A stretch of DNA of 64,000 nucleotides, taken from Rhypophila decipiens (Eukaryota > Ascomycota > Sordariomycetes > Sordariales > Naviculisporaceae). Each line of letters opens with the position of its first letter. The stretch's first letter is position 1. Positions 24,743 through 35,778 of this stretch are shown piece after piece. The translations under genes and the position numbers were made by a program. The stretch spans positions 62,001 to 126,000 of the forward strand of contig MU858119.1 in assembly GCA_033297075.1 (NCBI GenBank). The letters are read 5' to 3'. The notes under the pieces were generated by a model. That model had not been told where the DNA came from. It saw nothing but the letters and a program-made list of their open reading frames with translations, and searched no databases.

Positions 24743-25565
24743 TGGGGATCATCATGAAGGCACTGGGATGGTGTGATTGGAATTGGAGAAGAGCCGGGAA
24801 TAATCGTTTAGATATCACATTCTCACCCCTTAAGCTATCAAGTCAATGGTCAAAACATAAGAGTTAGACGTTGATGAAGGGACCACTGATGATATGTCCC
24901 CGGGATAGAAGCGTCTTGTGGTTGTCTGGTGTCGAGAGCAGTCAGGATTTCACTTCTTGGTAACCTTTGTTCAACACAGCAATAGTGCATACCGCATACA
25001 TTTGGAAAAAGGCACCGTGGCTCTCCACATTTCCAGGCTATCAAAGCAGCCCAGGTCTGCAACTGCACTCAAGGCCATGAATCCAAGTAACCGTTATTTC
25101 TCCAAGCACCCGAGCAGATAACTCTAACGAATAAAATACCGTCTCGTGGGTGTAGCCCCAGAGAATAAAACAAGTATTTCCCTGGGCATTTGGGTTGCTC
25201 CTCTTGCCAGTTGTCATCACGAAATCCCAGCTTCCATGGTTCCTCTTGAGCCCGAGGTGGGAACACCGTACGGAGTTTGTATTGCTTACGCTGTTACGGG
25301 GCCCGGAGCGAAACCTGGAACCATCGGCCCACTTTGCCAGAGATGCGGGTGGCCCGTGCGCTTAAACCCCAAGCCAAGATTTTGGGGCTGCCGCACACTC
25401 CAGCTAGCAAAATTCGGAGCGGGTTGACGATTTACCGGCAATTCTTTTGCCGCACACATTTCCAAACCCCGCGACCTAACGAAGCCTTCGAATCCAAGAT
25501 TCGCAACCTCATCAATCATCCACAACTCACTTATCTGGTCGTTTGCCCATCGGCTAGTATTTAAG
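24743..25565. other. Intergenic region between p23 and eL40, including the eL40 leader
   Basis: No coding sequence is recognised. In particular, I see no ubiquitin reading frame on the plus strand upstream of eL40. Bases from about 25440 read like a leader that ends at the donor of a 5' UTR intron at 25566. Confidence 0.6.
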
Positions 25566-25629
25566 GTATGTCGGACGCTGACCTGGTGACGTTATTCTCA
25601 AGCTTTACTGACGTTGATTGTTTCTGCAG

Positions 25630-26104
25630 ATGATTGAGCCATCGTTGAAGGCGGTTCGTTTCCCCTCCCACGCCCATCGATAAAGCAGACAACGCCAGAA
25701 CTCGACCTCTCCTCTCGGAATTTCACCATCTCGTTAGACCGACTCGAACTCAATACTGACAGATTCATAGCTGGCGTCCAAGTTCAACTGCGACAAGCAG
25801 ATTTGGTACGTCACTTTCCCATCCCACGCCCAGTTTTCGGGAACGACTGCGGGAAGAGCAGGCCATTGAGAGACGACAACCAGCTTGATTCAAAACTAAT
25901 ATGGTCGACTCACTACAGCCGCAAGTGCTACGCGCGTCTGCCACCCCGTGCCACCAACTGCCGCAAGCGCAAGTGCGGACACACCAACCAGCTCCGCCCC
26001 AAGAAGAAGTATGTCCACCGCGAACGAACTCTGATGGAGAAGCTCATGTCATGGGTAATTTCCAGCAGGACTGATTCTGGTGTCACCATCACAGGCTTAA
26101 ATAA
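25630..26104 (+). CDS. rpl40: 60S ribosomal protein eL40, not fused to ubiquitin
   Basis: Coding exons are 25630-25653, 25771-25805, 25919-26008 and 26095-26104, giving exactly 52 residues, the normal length of the L40 (CEP52) moiety. The product is [20 protein letters not shown] followed by [20 protein letters not shown] and a tail ending KKKLK. The four Cys (positions 15, 20, 31, 36 or close) form the family's zinc site. The first ATG directly follows the CAG acceptor of a 5' UTR intron (25566-25629), at the point where ubiquitin RGG would normally join IIEPSLK. Met replaces the first Ile. Most eukaryotes make eL40 as a ubiquitin fusion that is then cleaved; here no ubiquitin exon is visible. 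The last intron splits the penultimate Lys codons, and the final exon encodes only three residue ends plus the stop. Confidence 0.93.
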
Positions 26105-27032
26105 GCGGATCGCCCCAATTCTTTGTCGTCCGTCCTTCCTGTTCTCGAGAACCCGACGACAAGCCCGGTTATTTGCATTTGGGATTTTGGAAGGGTGTGG
26201 AAACATTATCACTCGGCACGCAGCAATACGTGCCACGAATATCATCTGGGTTGGGCAACGGGATGGCGTTAGGACAAGGAAATTGGTCTCTCACGAGGAG
26301 TCTCCTGCACTGGCCGTAGCTATCTAACACGATAACCCTTCCTGCATGATCTGCGATGATCGGGACATGAATACACGACAACTGCGCCACTGTGGATTTT
26401 TGCCTTGGAGTGTGAACTGTTATGCAGATTTGGTAGCGGGTGTGAAGCTCTGATGGTTATGCGAGAAAGCAAACTTCGGTTTCTGCCCTCATACCGTTTG
26501 ATCGTACTAGCTAGAAATCGCATTGAACCGTGACTCTAACACGATGGCGACTTTTCATATGCTACAACTAAATCTGTTGGAGAGCTTGTAAACATAACGC
26601 ACAGCAGCAGTCCAAGTTGGGACTTTGACCGCCTGCTGAGGTTTTGATCACGTGCGGAAAATAAGGCTGTTCAGCTGAACTTTCAGGTGTTTGCCAAGCC
26701 GCTATCCACAACAAGGTCGTTCTCGGTTCTGGACCTCGACCCAAGTCGCAAAGAGACATGCAACCTCCAGATGCTCGCAGCCCTTTGAACGGCTGAAGTC
26801 ATGTCTTTTTTCTCGATTCGACTTTGCTACGTACCAAGCTTCCCCTAGGCGACCGATAAACTCTCAGACGATCATGACATTACAACGACCGGACACGCAA
26901 TCTTGAATGTCGCACAACGAGATCTAGGAAGGTACTCAGAAGAGTACAGGCCCACGCCGCCGCCGCATGGTGGGGAGGCAGGAACAAGCATTGAGAGGAA
27001 ATAGAAGAGATATATATATACCAAAAGCAAAG
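26105..27032. other. Intergenic region between eL40 and gpi15
   Basis: No gene is recognised. A TATATATATA run at about 27011-27020 lies just before the chosen gpi15 start and may be part of its promoter or leader. Confidence 0.55.
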
Positions 27033-28034
27033 ATGCTCACCTCAGCACCCCATCTCTACATTCGACGCCCGTCCCCGACGACGGCCGAATTCACGGTCAC
27101 GACTTGTCCAAGGCTGACGCTCCCGCTTCGAATTGCGCTCCTGGGGCTGTTACTACTTCGAATCGTAACGATTTTCTTGGTATTACTGGCGCTGTATACG
27201 CAGTATGGAGCGGCTATCACTACGCTGTCATACCCATATCCTCATTTTGGCTCTTCCCCTTCAGCTTCCTCGTCGCCCACAGCAACAGTGTCAGGGAGGG
27301 TTGGAATAGCCGAACCAAGGACGGCAACATCGGGACGGGGGCGGAAATGGGCAACATCATTAAAAAGGACGAACAGCGATCCATACGTCACGATCCCCGA
27401 ACCGATCCAACTGGTCTTGTTGACTCTAGCGTCTACTTCGCTGGGACAATCCGTCGATGGGGTTGTCTCGATGTTACCCACCTGGGCGTTTTTGGCGATT
27501 TCGGCGAGTCTGTTGTACATTGCGCTCTTTAGGAGGATACACACCACCGAGAGCGTGCTTGTCTTGCGGGGGCTGGGAATCCAGACCTCGAGTTCGTCAG
27601 AGGGGGGGATATGGGGGTTGAATTATATCTCACGGTTGATTGGATTCGGGAATGGACATGGACACCCGAATAATAGTAGCATGCCGGCGTGTCTGGCTAT
27701 AGGCAATGGAGGTGGGGTCGGCAACAAGACGAGGTTTATCCCGACCGCTCAGATCCAGGATGTACTTATAAACGAGGCGTTTAGGGGCTTCGAGGTGAGG
27801 TATTACCTTGTTGTGATAGTCCAAGGAGAGGAAGACGTGGTGGTTTTGTTTCCGGGCTTGTTACCGAATAAGCGGATTGTGGAGACTGTTTGGCGGGAGG
27901 TCAAGGCTTGTTTGTATGAGCAGGCCGATGGGACGAGCTGGCAGAAGAGGGGGAGTATAACGCACTCCCAGGTGCAGGGCGGTGTGGGCGAGGGTTGGAA
28001 TACCGGTCCGAGGGCGAGTTTTGAGAAGGGGTGA
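27033..28034 (+). CDS. gpi15: PIG-H/Gpi15 subunit of the GPI-GlcNAc transferase complex
   Basis: Single exon, 333 residues from the ATG at 27033. An in-frame ATG at 26967 would add 22 residues, but it lies upstream of a TATATA run. The N-terminal third has a hydrophobic segment (about residues 30-58). A Ser/Gly-rich stretch follows, then a second hydrophobic region (about 127-170). The C-terminal part carries the PIG-H signature: ESVLVLRGLGIQTSS, then RFIPTAQIQDVLINEAFRGFEV and YYLVVIV. In the family this small subunit works with PIG-A/Gpi3 at the ER to move GlcNAc onto phosphatidylinositol, the first step of GPI-anchor synthesis. It is longer than yeast Gpi15 because of the Ser/Gly/Thr-rich insert between the membrane regions. 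Assignment rests on the C-terminal signature. Confidence 0.85.
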   Translation: MLTSAPHLYIRRPSPTTAEFTVTTCPRLTLPLRIALLGLLLLRIVTIFLVLLALYTQYGAAITTLSYPYPHFGSSPSASSSPTATVSGRVGIAEPRTATSGRGRKWATSLKRTNSDPYVTIPEPIQLVLLTLASTSLGQSVDGVVSMLPTWAFLAISASLLYIALFRRIHTTESVLVLRGLGIQTSSSSEGGIWGLNYISRLIGFGNGHGHPNNSSMPACLAIGNGGGVGNKTRFIPTAQIQDVLINEAFRGFEVRYYLVVIVQGEEDVVVLFPGLLPNKRIVETVWREVKACLYEQADGTSWQKRGSITHSQVQGGVGEGWNTGPRASFEKG

Positions 28035-28555
28035 ATGATTATATGACTGGTTGGTTAAGGAAGCGCTACCAGTATGCCGTAGTTTGAAGATGCGAACACA
28101 ATTTGCTCGGCCGGAGGAGTCCTTCAAATTTTGGATATAACGCATTCGCTGTGGTGAAATGAGAAGTTTATTGGTGTAGGATTAACGGGACAAACGGGCA
28201 GTAACTCAATGCCATCAGTCGGACATGTCCGTTCATTCCTCGTACCTTGAAGATCAGACCGTTTAATACGTAAAACCTGTCCGCCATTCGATTCCAGGTA
28301 GCTACCGAATTCTCGAGAAGATGAAGAGAAAGACGAGAAAGACATAGAAAAGAAAAGAGCTCCAAAGCACGGAACTTTTAACCGAAAGTCACCGTCAGCC
28401 CCAGAAAACAAAATCATCCAAAAAACCCGCCATGGCCTGAGTCTGCAACCACCAATAAATACCCACGAGGCAGGTCCGCTTCCCTCGACCAATGCCAACT
28501 TAATTCACACCCAAACAACAACACATACACACCCAAGGTACATTAATCAATACCC
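28035..28555. other. Intergenic region between gpi15 and the candidate gene at 28556
   Basis: No coding sequence is recognised. The end of the stretch is CA-rich (28500-28545), like a fungal 5' leader. Confidence 0.5.
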
Positions 28556-29201
28556 ATGAATTTCTTCTCCTCCATCTTTTCTCGCAATCTTTTTCTCGTT
28601 CATATCTCATATATGGATGTATCGATCGTTGGAATTTACTCTACTTACGTCCGCTTCTTCCAATCTTTCAGTCAGCACGGTGTCTTCGAGTCTTTTCTCA
28701 AGACCCCTTTTCCGCCACCAATATCAACCAAACATTTCACAGACCGAGCCCAAACCCCAGACGAGATGACAGCGATGACGATGACGATGACGATGATGAC
28801 CTTCTCGGCAACCATTGGAAAATGGAAACCAAACCTATTCAAAAGACTCGGGCCAACCAAGACAGCATAACCAATGAACCAGGCCAGACACATAGAAAAC
28901 GAAAAGCAGCCGAAACGTCTCAAGCCATGAAATTACCAAGGACCAAAGAGAGAAAGAAAAGGTATCTATTAAGTTTTTCTTCTTCTTTCGCTTCACACAC
29001 CCAATATGTTCAGACAATTCGCTGCAGCCGCCCCCACAGACTCACGATAGTGATAACGAAATTGAACCAGTGCAATCCCCACCAGACCCAGCGGATGCAC
29101 CATTACCCGACAATGCTCCCATCACCGAGCCCGTGGGTATACAAGACTTGGTTCCGGAAGCTCTCCCACCCAGCCCAAGATATTCCCCCAAAGACAGATA
29201 G
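28556..29201 (+). CDS. Possible three-exon gene for an acidic/basic low-complexity protein
   Basis: Proposed exons are 28556-28618, 28672-28961 and 29051-29201, giving 167 residues. Intron 1 (53 nt, GTATCG donor, CTTAC branch, TTTCAG acceptor) and intron 2 (89 nt, GTATCT donor, GATAG acceptor) keep one frame open to a stop. The predicted protein has a hydrophobic N-terminus, then RPSPNPRRDDSDDDD with a nine-Asp run. A basic patch follows (HRKRKAAE, RTKERKK), then a Pro/Asp-rich tail with PDPADAPLPDNAPITEPVG. The tail frame looks coding by composition. I recognise no family. The N-terminal exon could be a mitochondrial targeting sequence. The gene would converge on hsf1, only 110 nt away. The second acceptor and the start codon are the weakest points. 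Confidence 0.4.
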
Positions 29202-29311
29202 CCATCCATCCATTCCGCTACTCCTTGACCAAATCAAACAGAATTCATAAATCATGCCCTTTATTCTACTGTACTGTGCTCTCATTTGCAGATACCCATG
29301 CCGAGCCGACA

Positions 29312-31735
29312 TCATTGCCTCCTCCTCCTCTTAGGATCCCGCTCCGGGCTCAAGGCCCCAAAATCCAAATCATTCCTCGGTATCTCCTCGGTATGCGCCG
29401 GACTAGGCGTATTAATAGGCGAGTTGGTAGCGTACGGCTGGCCGCTACGCTCAAATGCCGAAGCCAAGCTCGTCGGGTTCCCATTATTACCGGCCGCAGA
29501 AACCGGAGCGGCTCCAGAAAATTCACCACCCGAACCATCCAGCATAAAGTCAAAATCCGTCCCGTCCGCACCAGCTCCGAGTGCGCTAAAATCCGCGTTT
29601 TCGAGACCAGTCGTGTCGGAAAGAGCATTCGAGTTGATGAACTGATCAAAGTCGTTATTCTGAAAGTCGCCATGGTCAAAGTAGGACGTGTTAGGGTTCC
29701 CTTGATCATCTAGGCCGGGAATTCGACCAGAGGGACTCAGCGGTCCGAGCATACTGGAAAGGCCGCGGATCTGGTTGTGCTGCTCCTCGGTGAGTCTCTG
29801 CAAATCCTCAAACGCGCCGGGGCTGATAAAGTTTTCCAGGGGCGGGGGCGGCATCGAGGGCGGTATAATGGACGGAATTGTGATGCCAGTGCCTGGGATG
29901 GTCAATCCCGCAGCGGTGACCGGCATCACAGGCGCGGCAGTCGTGGTTGGAATCGCAGGTGTAGGTGCGGGGGCAGGGGGACTAGAGAAGGCGGGAGTCG
30001 GCGGTTTGGAGTGCTGCTGTTGTTGGCCGGCCATCATGTTGATCATCTTGCTGCGCTGGGCGTCGTTCATGTTCGCCGTCGTGTTATTTGCTACCTTTGG
30101 AAGGTCGATGCCAGGTGTGTTCACGGCGTTGGCATCTTGTATGATCTTCATCATTCCTTCCTGCGGATTGTTCTGGAGCTCCGCCTGCATGTACCCAGAC
30201 GAGGTGGTATCCGAGGGGGATGTATCAAAGAGTTCGGTGACCGAGCCAACCTGCGCCTGTCTGTAGTTCTGCGGACCAGGAGAGGGCGATGGAGATGGCG
30301 AGACTGTCGTCGATTTGCCGAGCTGGCTGTGGGGAATAGGAGGGAGAAGGCGCTGTTGCCGCTTGGGTGTGCCCATGGCTGTGACGCTTTGCGACGGTGA
30401 GGTCACGAAATCGCTCACGTCAACAATATCGCCCCGAGGCATGTTGTTCTGACCGTGTCCCTGCACGCTTCCTGGTATGATGCTGGCTAGGAGGTCCTGC
30501 ACGTTATGCGTGCCTCCTTGTTCCTCCAATGATTTCCTAAAAACATTGGCTAGGAAGTTCAGGATGGCGTTGATGGAGTTCTCATGCCGCTCGTGCATAT
30601 TCTGGAACATCATGGCTTGCTGGTAAAGGTTCGTGTGGTCCTGGCGTAGCTTGTTCAGCACGGTGGAGATGGCGACTTGTTGCTGCTGCAGTTTCTCGAT
30701 CTGAGATTTGACTTGCACGAGATCCCGTTTCTGCAGTGGGCCAACTTCATTCGCTGCGGGGGTCAGTCTGTTGGTTGCTGCAGCTGGGAAGGCCTGGGTC
30801 TGATATGTTTCTTCAATCCCGACATCGTCTTCGCTCTCAACGTCGACGTCCTCCTTCTTGGCCTGTTTGGAGGTTTTCTTGCCACTGCCACTCTTGGGCT
30901 TGTTGATCAACCAGAGCAGGTTCGGGTGCCCTCGCCGAAAATAGGGATTGTAGTATTCGCTCGGGCTCTTGTTCTTCCTCTCGCTCGCCTTCATCGAGTT
31001 GTCAGAGAGCCCGACGCGCTTGTGAAACCCGTACATGTTCAACTGGCGCACGAAGGAGGCATAGTTGTTGTGCTTGAATAGTTCGGGTATCAGAGTCTTG
31101 GCAAACTCATCCTCGTCAAGCACGATGAAGGAATCACCCTTGTCAGACCAGCGAATCAGGTCCGTGTTTCTGGACTCGTCCAAGAAGCTATGATTTGGCC
31201 AAGGTTAGTTATCCTGAGCACAAGCAGAACTCAACGGGGCCACTGCAACGAACCTGCTGAGTTTCTGGACAAACGGTGGTATTTGCTTTCGTTTGGCCTG
31301 CGCTTCCCTCTTTGCCCGCTGGGCCCTCTCCTCCAAAAGCTCAAGATTGTCGTGTTCGTCAATTGTCCCGTTTGCGCCCTGCAGGTATGCAGCATCCTCA
31401 AAGCCGGTCCAGGGCTCAACCGTGGCTTCAAAAGGTCCCGGTCTGTTCCCGGAGGGTACAAGAGCTCTGCTATTCTGACGGCGCGTAAGGGCCGTCGACG
31501 GTGTCGCAGGGGCTCCCGGGCCGTACTGGGCCGGCGAAGGCATCATGCCATAGGGTGCCGCATTGGACGAGCCCGTATTTACAAATCCATTACTGTCCAT
31601 CATTTGATTCCACGGAAACGCGTTGTCGGGCGTGGATGGAGAAAATTGTCTTTGCATCTGGTTGGGAATGATGGGGTTCGCGCCTGGGGCCGGTCGTTTC
31701 CTCGAGTTCGGAGACGACATAACAGAGGCCAGCAT
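29312..31735 (-). CDS. hsf1: Heat shock transcription factor Hsf1
   Basis: Exon 1 is 31735-31254, the intron is 66 nt (31253-31188), and exon 2 is 31187-29312, giving 785 residues. A second ATG at 31720 would drop five residues. The HSF DNA-binding domain spans about residues 152-258, from PPFVQKLSSFLDES through the recognition helix HNNYASFVRQLNMYGFHK to PNLLWLINKP. The intron falls inside this domain. An acidic linker (EDVDVESEDD) precedes the trimerisation heptad repeats, about 316-383 (LVQVKSQIEKLQQQQVAISTVL). The rest is Pro/Gln/Asn-rich, as in fungal activation regions, with a C-terminal basic KRRRRQ. HSF1 binds inverted nGAAn repeats as a trimer and drives chaperone genes. The roughly 150-residue N-terminal extension before the domain is Pro/Asn-rich, like that of other fungal Hsf1 proteins. 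Confidence 0.95.
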
Positions 31736-33478
31736 TTGCGTAACCCTGAGCTAATCTACCTAACAGGTCTTTGCGGCGCGATCGGTGGCCGTTTTGTTTT
31801 GCGATCGGACTCTCCAAGAGGTCCCCAGAGAGAGGGCGAACGGGCTTTCTGGTATGCCAAACGGCGCCAATAGCTCAGTGATGCTTGCTCTATTTTACAC
31901 TGGAAGAGTATCGGCCGACCACTCCCACGCTCCTATGTGCCTTGTTGTATGTCCAGTCGCGAGCGAATCGATAGAATGTCGATGGGTCGAATGGTTCCGA
32001 AGGATTCAAATTCTGCGCCGAAACTAGCAGAGGTTTCTATTGAACCCTGAGAGTGCCTGGTAGCAATGATATATAAGTATATACCGTGTGTCGTCGGTGA
32101 TTGTTGCTGAAAGGCCGAACCGAAAAGGCTAGGCAGCAAATCGGCGAAAAGAAATACTTCCAATCTTGTGTGTTGCCGATCTGACAGATAACCCCGAGCA
32201 AAGACCTAGTTGTCTCGCAAAGGCAGACTTCCTTTTATGTGCTTCAAGCTGTGCAAAAAAACACCAGGGCAATTGCACCTGTGTCCACGCGCCCTTTGAT
32301 CGGTTGTTGCTGGATTGGCCGAGGCTAGGTATCCGTCTCACTCTCAACCGACTGGAGAGCCTGGTGCGGGCGTCTGATCTCGGTTTGCTCGTGGAATAGA
32401 TTGACGGGAACCGGAGGGGTTTGGTTGGGTTTGGTTTGCGGCTCTGAATTGACTTTCTTAGTCGACCAGGCTCCTTCAAAAAGCCGATAATAGGTTCGTT
32501 CGACGATGTTGGGCTAAGACAGCAAAAGAGCAGGGCTGCGGCAGTCGACGATGTGGAAAACGGTGGTGAAGTGGTCGTTTTGCGGTGGGGGGTATTCTCG
32601 AATTTTGGCGATGATGTGTCTGGGATCACAGTCTGGCGGGATGATGCACTGAGATGCGCTCTGAGGCTGCACGTATGGATAGTACTGAAGAACTGACGGT
32701 CTCTGTTCAGCCGATACCCCGTACGAACGATAACTGCTGTATTTTAGCAGCCCGAACCAATCAGGTGCAGCAGATAAGTGCTTGGGGATCCACTCGGATT
32801 GGAGTCATCATCGCCAAGTTTGCTGGAAGATCGGGTTGTTGGGGTACCCATACAAAATACAAAGCGGTTCCAGTTCATTCAGTCCAGACAACTATATACA
32901 TGATATAAATCCGAAGTCAAAAGCCCTCAGTTGTCTCAAGTCAAAGGACCAGAGCTTGACTCTTAGCAAAATAACTGGATGATTTTGTCAAGCCATTTCA
33001 ACGATAGCATTATACAGATGGCCATCATGGCCCAGGTAGGTTACGTATCTCTGTATTGAAGCCGACGATGGGCTGAAGTGTTCCGAAACCAACCCGAATC
33101 CATCAAGTCCCAACTTTACTCAAAGTCAATTACGACGTGGGACTTAGTAAGGCGCCAAACTAGCAGCTCCAGCCGACAAGCAACTACCTATGGAGGACCT
33201 GTGCTTGTGTAATGTGGCCATATACACCAAGTACCACTTATGAATACCTACCACGCGCACAAAAGCCAAATGGAAACATCAGTGTTGCGAATATTAAAGT
33301 TCCCAGAAATATGAGAATGAAATATGGGTATATTAGTCAACGGGAGTTTGTATGTTACAATCCAGATTGTGCCTGCAAAACTGCCACTCACGGCACCGGG
33401 AAGGCGATGTTTCCCAGGCTACGTAACCATGGCTATAGTGACAGTTGCCCATCCGGGAACACAGTTCGCCGCTGTCCG
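31736..33478. other. hsf1 promoter/leader and cwc27 downstream region
   Basis: No gene is recognised. On the minus strand this is upstream of hsf1. It contains a 166-codon open frame (32629-32129) of Ser/Arg-rich composition that I take as leader or chance. One near-match to a heat shock element, TTCnnGAAnnTTG at 32595-32607, lies about 860 nt upstream of the hsf1 ATG. Such near-matches are frequent by chance, so autoregulation is only a possibility. Confidence 0.5.
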
Positions 33479-35095
33479 TCAGTTACGATATTTGCGTCCC
33501 TTATCCCACGCCCTCGACGACGCACCCATGCGAGCCTCCCTCGCGGCTCTTTTCTCCTCTTGGAGCGTACGAGCCTTCTCCAACGGATCGATGACAACCA
33601 GCTCCTCCTCCGCCTTCTTTCGATAGCTCAAGTCTTTGCCGAGCTTATCGGCTGCAAAACTAAGCGTATGGGCCATCCAGCCCTCGTCGTCGCTGTCTTC
33701 TTTGTCGTCGATATTATCCCAAGCCTTGCAGCTCTGACAGTTGGCAATGAAGTGAAGATCGCAGACCTGTTCTTCACCTTCTTCCTCGGCCCTGTCTTTT
33801 CCCTTATCCTGATCTGGAGCTGCTGGGAGTGCATCCGACTTCTTGCTGCTGGCGGTTGCTTGCTCCAGCTTGCTCTTGAACGACTTGAATGCCTCCAAAG
33901 CAGCTTGCTCCTCCCTACTGCCCTTGTTCGCTTCTGCAGGTCGACGTTTTCTTGCGCGCACTGCTGTTTCCGGTATCAGTTGCTCTAGTGCCGATTTCTT
34001 TTGGTCTTTCACCGGTTCTGTGTGAATGGTTCGTTTCATAGAAGCCTTTACCGCCGCAATCTCGGCATTGGTTCTTTCAAGCAGAGATTGCTTAGTTGGA
34101 GGCTCGGGCTCCGGGCTCGATTCATAACGACTTTTGCCCTCCTTTTTGACCTCTCTTTGGACTTCCTTGGCCAATTTCGATGGCCTGGCTGGACTTTTGC
34201 CCGGGCTTGGCGAGGCCCTCTTGATATCGGCCGCCTTGTTCGGCGCATTTTCTGCCAATTTCTCAGCTTTCTTCTTGGCGGCTTTTGGTTGCCTATCTGG
34301 CTGTGCCGGCTCCTCGTCGATATCCATCACAATCCTTGTGTCAAATTTGGGCTTCTTGATGACAGGGACATCCTCGTCGCCCTCCTCATCTCCAAAGCTC
34401 AATAACTGCTTACCCCCTTTCCTCTTCTTTTGTTTCTTTGCGCCTTCAGATGGGCGTTGCGGTTGCACACGGGTCTTCTTTTCTCGTTTTTGCATGCCCT
34501 CGAAGGGATTGATGAGGATTTCGATATGTGTGATCTTCATCGGGTACAGTGGCCGCTCGCTGCCCTCTTCCACCTCGGCCTCTCCCATTTTGGCCAGGTT
34601 ATAAATAGTGTCTCCAGCCACTCGACCAAACACGGTGTTCTTTCCTGTCAACTCCTCTGTCTTTCCTAATGTGAAGAAGAACTGGCTCCCATTGGTGTCG
34701 GGTGCCCCCTCGTTCGCCATGCCCAGCAGACCTCTCCTGTTGAATTTCAGCCGCGAATGGAACTCGTCTTTGAAGTTGACGCCCATGGGCCCAGCGTTCT
34801 TCCCCTTCCTTTGGTCCATGGGCCAAGGATCCAGGTCACCGCTGAGAGCACCTCCATCATAGATTGACTCCCCGCCATGCCCAGTGCCGCTGGGATCGCC
34901 GCCTTGAAGAATGAAACCAGGAACGAGCCGGTGAAATACAGTATTGTCGTAGTATCCATCCAGGCTTAGCTGCAGGAAGTTTCGACACGTTAAGGGTGTT
35001 TGCTTCGCGAAGAGTTCGACCGCCAATTCGCCCTGTGTCGTATGAATAACGACGGAGCCTGTCGGCTGAGGCTCGAGGTTGTAGTGGCTCGACAT
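33479..35095 (-). CDS. cwc27: Spliceosomal cyclophilin Cwc27
   Basis: Single exon, 538 residues. The cyclophilin domain covers about residues 13-200 (VVIHTTQGELAVELF, FHRLVPGFILQGGDPSG, FNRRGLLGMANEG, NGSQFFFTLG). The position equivalent to Trp121 of cyclophilin A is Glu148 (TEEL). The same change is known in human CWC27 and goes with loss of prolyl isomerase activity, so this is probably a binding module rather than an enzyme. About 25 extra residues (near 80-106) replace a short loop before NFKDEFHSRLKFNRR. The C-terminal half is highly charged Lys/Glu/Ser-rich sequence with short helices, as in the family. Cwc27 associates with Cwc22 in activated spliceosomes. The gene is divergent from vma2, with 683 nt between the start codons. 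Confidence 0.93.
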   Translation of the reverse strand: MSSHYNLEPQPTGSVVIHTTQGELAVELFAKQTPLTCRNFLQLSLDGYYDNTVFHRLVPGFILQGGDPSGTGHGGESIYDGGALSGDLDPWPMDQRKGKNAGPMGVNFKDEFHSRLKFNRRGLLGMANEGAPDTNGSQFFFTLGKTEELTGKNTVFGRVAGDTIYNLAKMGEAEVEEGSERPLYPMKITHIEILINPFEGMQKREKKTRVQPQRPSEGAKKQKKRKGGKQLLSFGDEEGDEDVPVIKKPKFDTRIVMDIDEEPAQPDRQPKAAKKKAEKLAENAPNKAADIKRASPSPGKSPARPSKLAKEVQREVKKEGKSRYESSPEPEPPTKQSLLERTNAEIAAVKASMKRTIHTEPVKDQKKSALEQLIPETAVRARKRRPAEANKGSREEQAALEAFKSFKSKLEQATASSKKSDALPAAPDQDKGKDRAEEEGEEQVCDLHFIANCQSCKAWDNIDDKEDSDDEGWMAHTLSFAADKLGKDLSYRKKAEEELVVIDPLEKARTLQEEKRAAREARMGASSRAWDKGRKYRN

Positions 35096-35778
35096 CTTTC
35101 GTAGTTTAAGTCGCGCTGACCGTTCGCGTCGAAGAGTTTATCTTGTGCTTCAATCTCGATAAGTGACCCTACCGTTCTGTTCTGAAGAAGTGCTTAGGGC
35201 GGCCGCCGTCGATAGACGACTTGCAAAGACCCGCGTTTTGGAGCTGCCCCAGGAGCTCCTGGCGAGCACCGAAATCCTTCACAGCCACTTGTGAGGTGTT
35301 GAAAGTGCAAACAGAGGATGCAGGTAACTCTTATATATGGAGAAGTTGGCACATGGAACGAGTTTTTGTTGTCCAGTTAGTTATAGTGCGCGGTTCGCAT
35401 CCACGCGTTGATCTTCATGGTTATTACGGATGCCGGGCATGCTTCAGGTGGAAGGAAAGTTTAAGTGTGGCTGCGAGTGCCACAGCTACCTACCCCTGTC
35501 ATGTGCGCACACAGTGGATGATGCAGTGAGTTGTCGGTGGGTGCGGGGCTAGGCAAGTGCGGCATGGGTGGGCGACCTCCAGACCGGGCCTTGCTTATCA
35601 CCGCCGGCACAGGAGCTAACGTCAACCTGCAAGCTTCAACCTCGCAACCTCCAACTCGGCCGAGCATCGCAACTGTTCCTGTCGCCTCCTAAGTCGAAAA
35701 CTGCCCAAAAGACAGTCCTGAGCTGGTCTCCCACCTCCCCTAAAACCATTATCACTCGGATCGAACTTCCAAGTCAGG
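35096..35778. other. Divergent promoter of cwc27 and vma2
   Basis: The 683 nt between the two start codons have no coding sequence. The region must serve both genes. I see no strong TATA box, which fits housekeeping expression. Confidence 0.6.

Noticed and set aside
32595..32607. Heat shock element upstream of hsf1
   Set aside because: Only eight of nine core bases match. Several such matches are expected by chance in 64 kb, so it is mentioned in the spacer entry but not claimed as a site.
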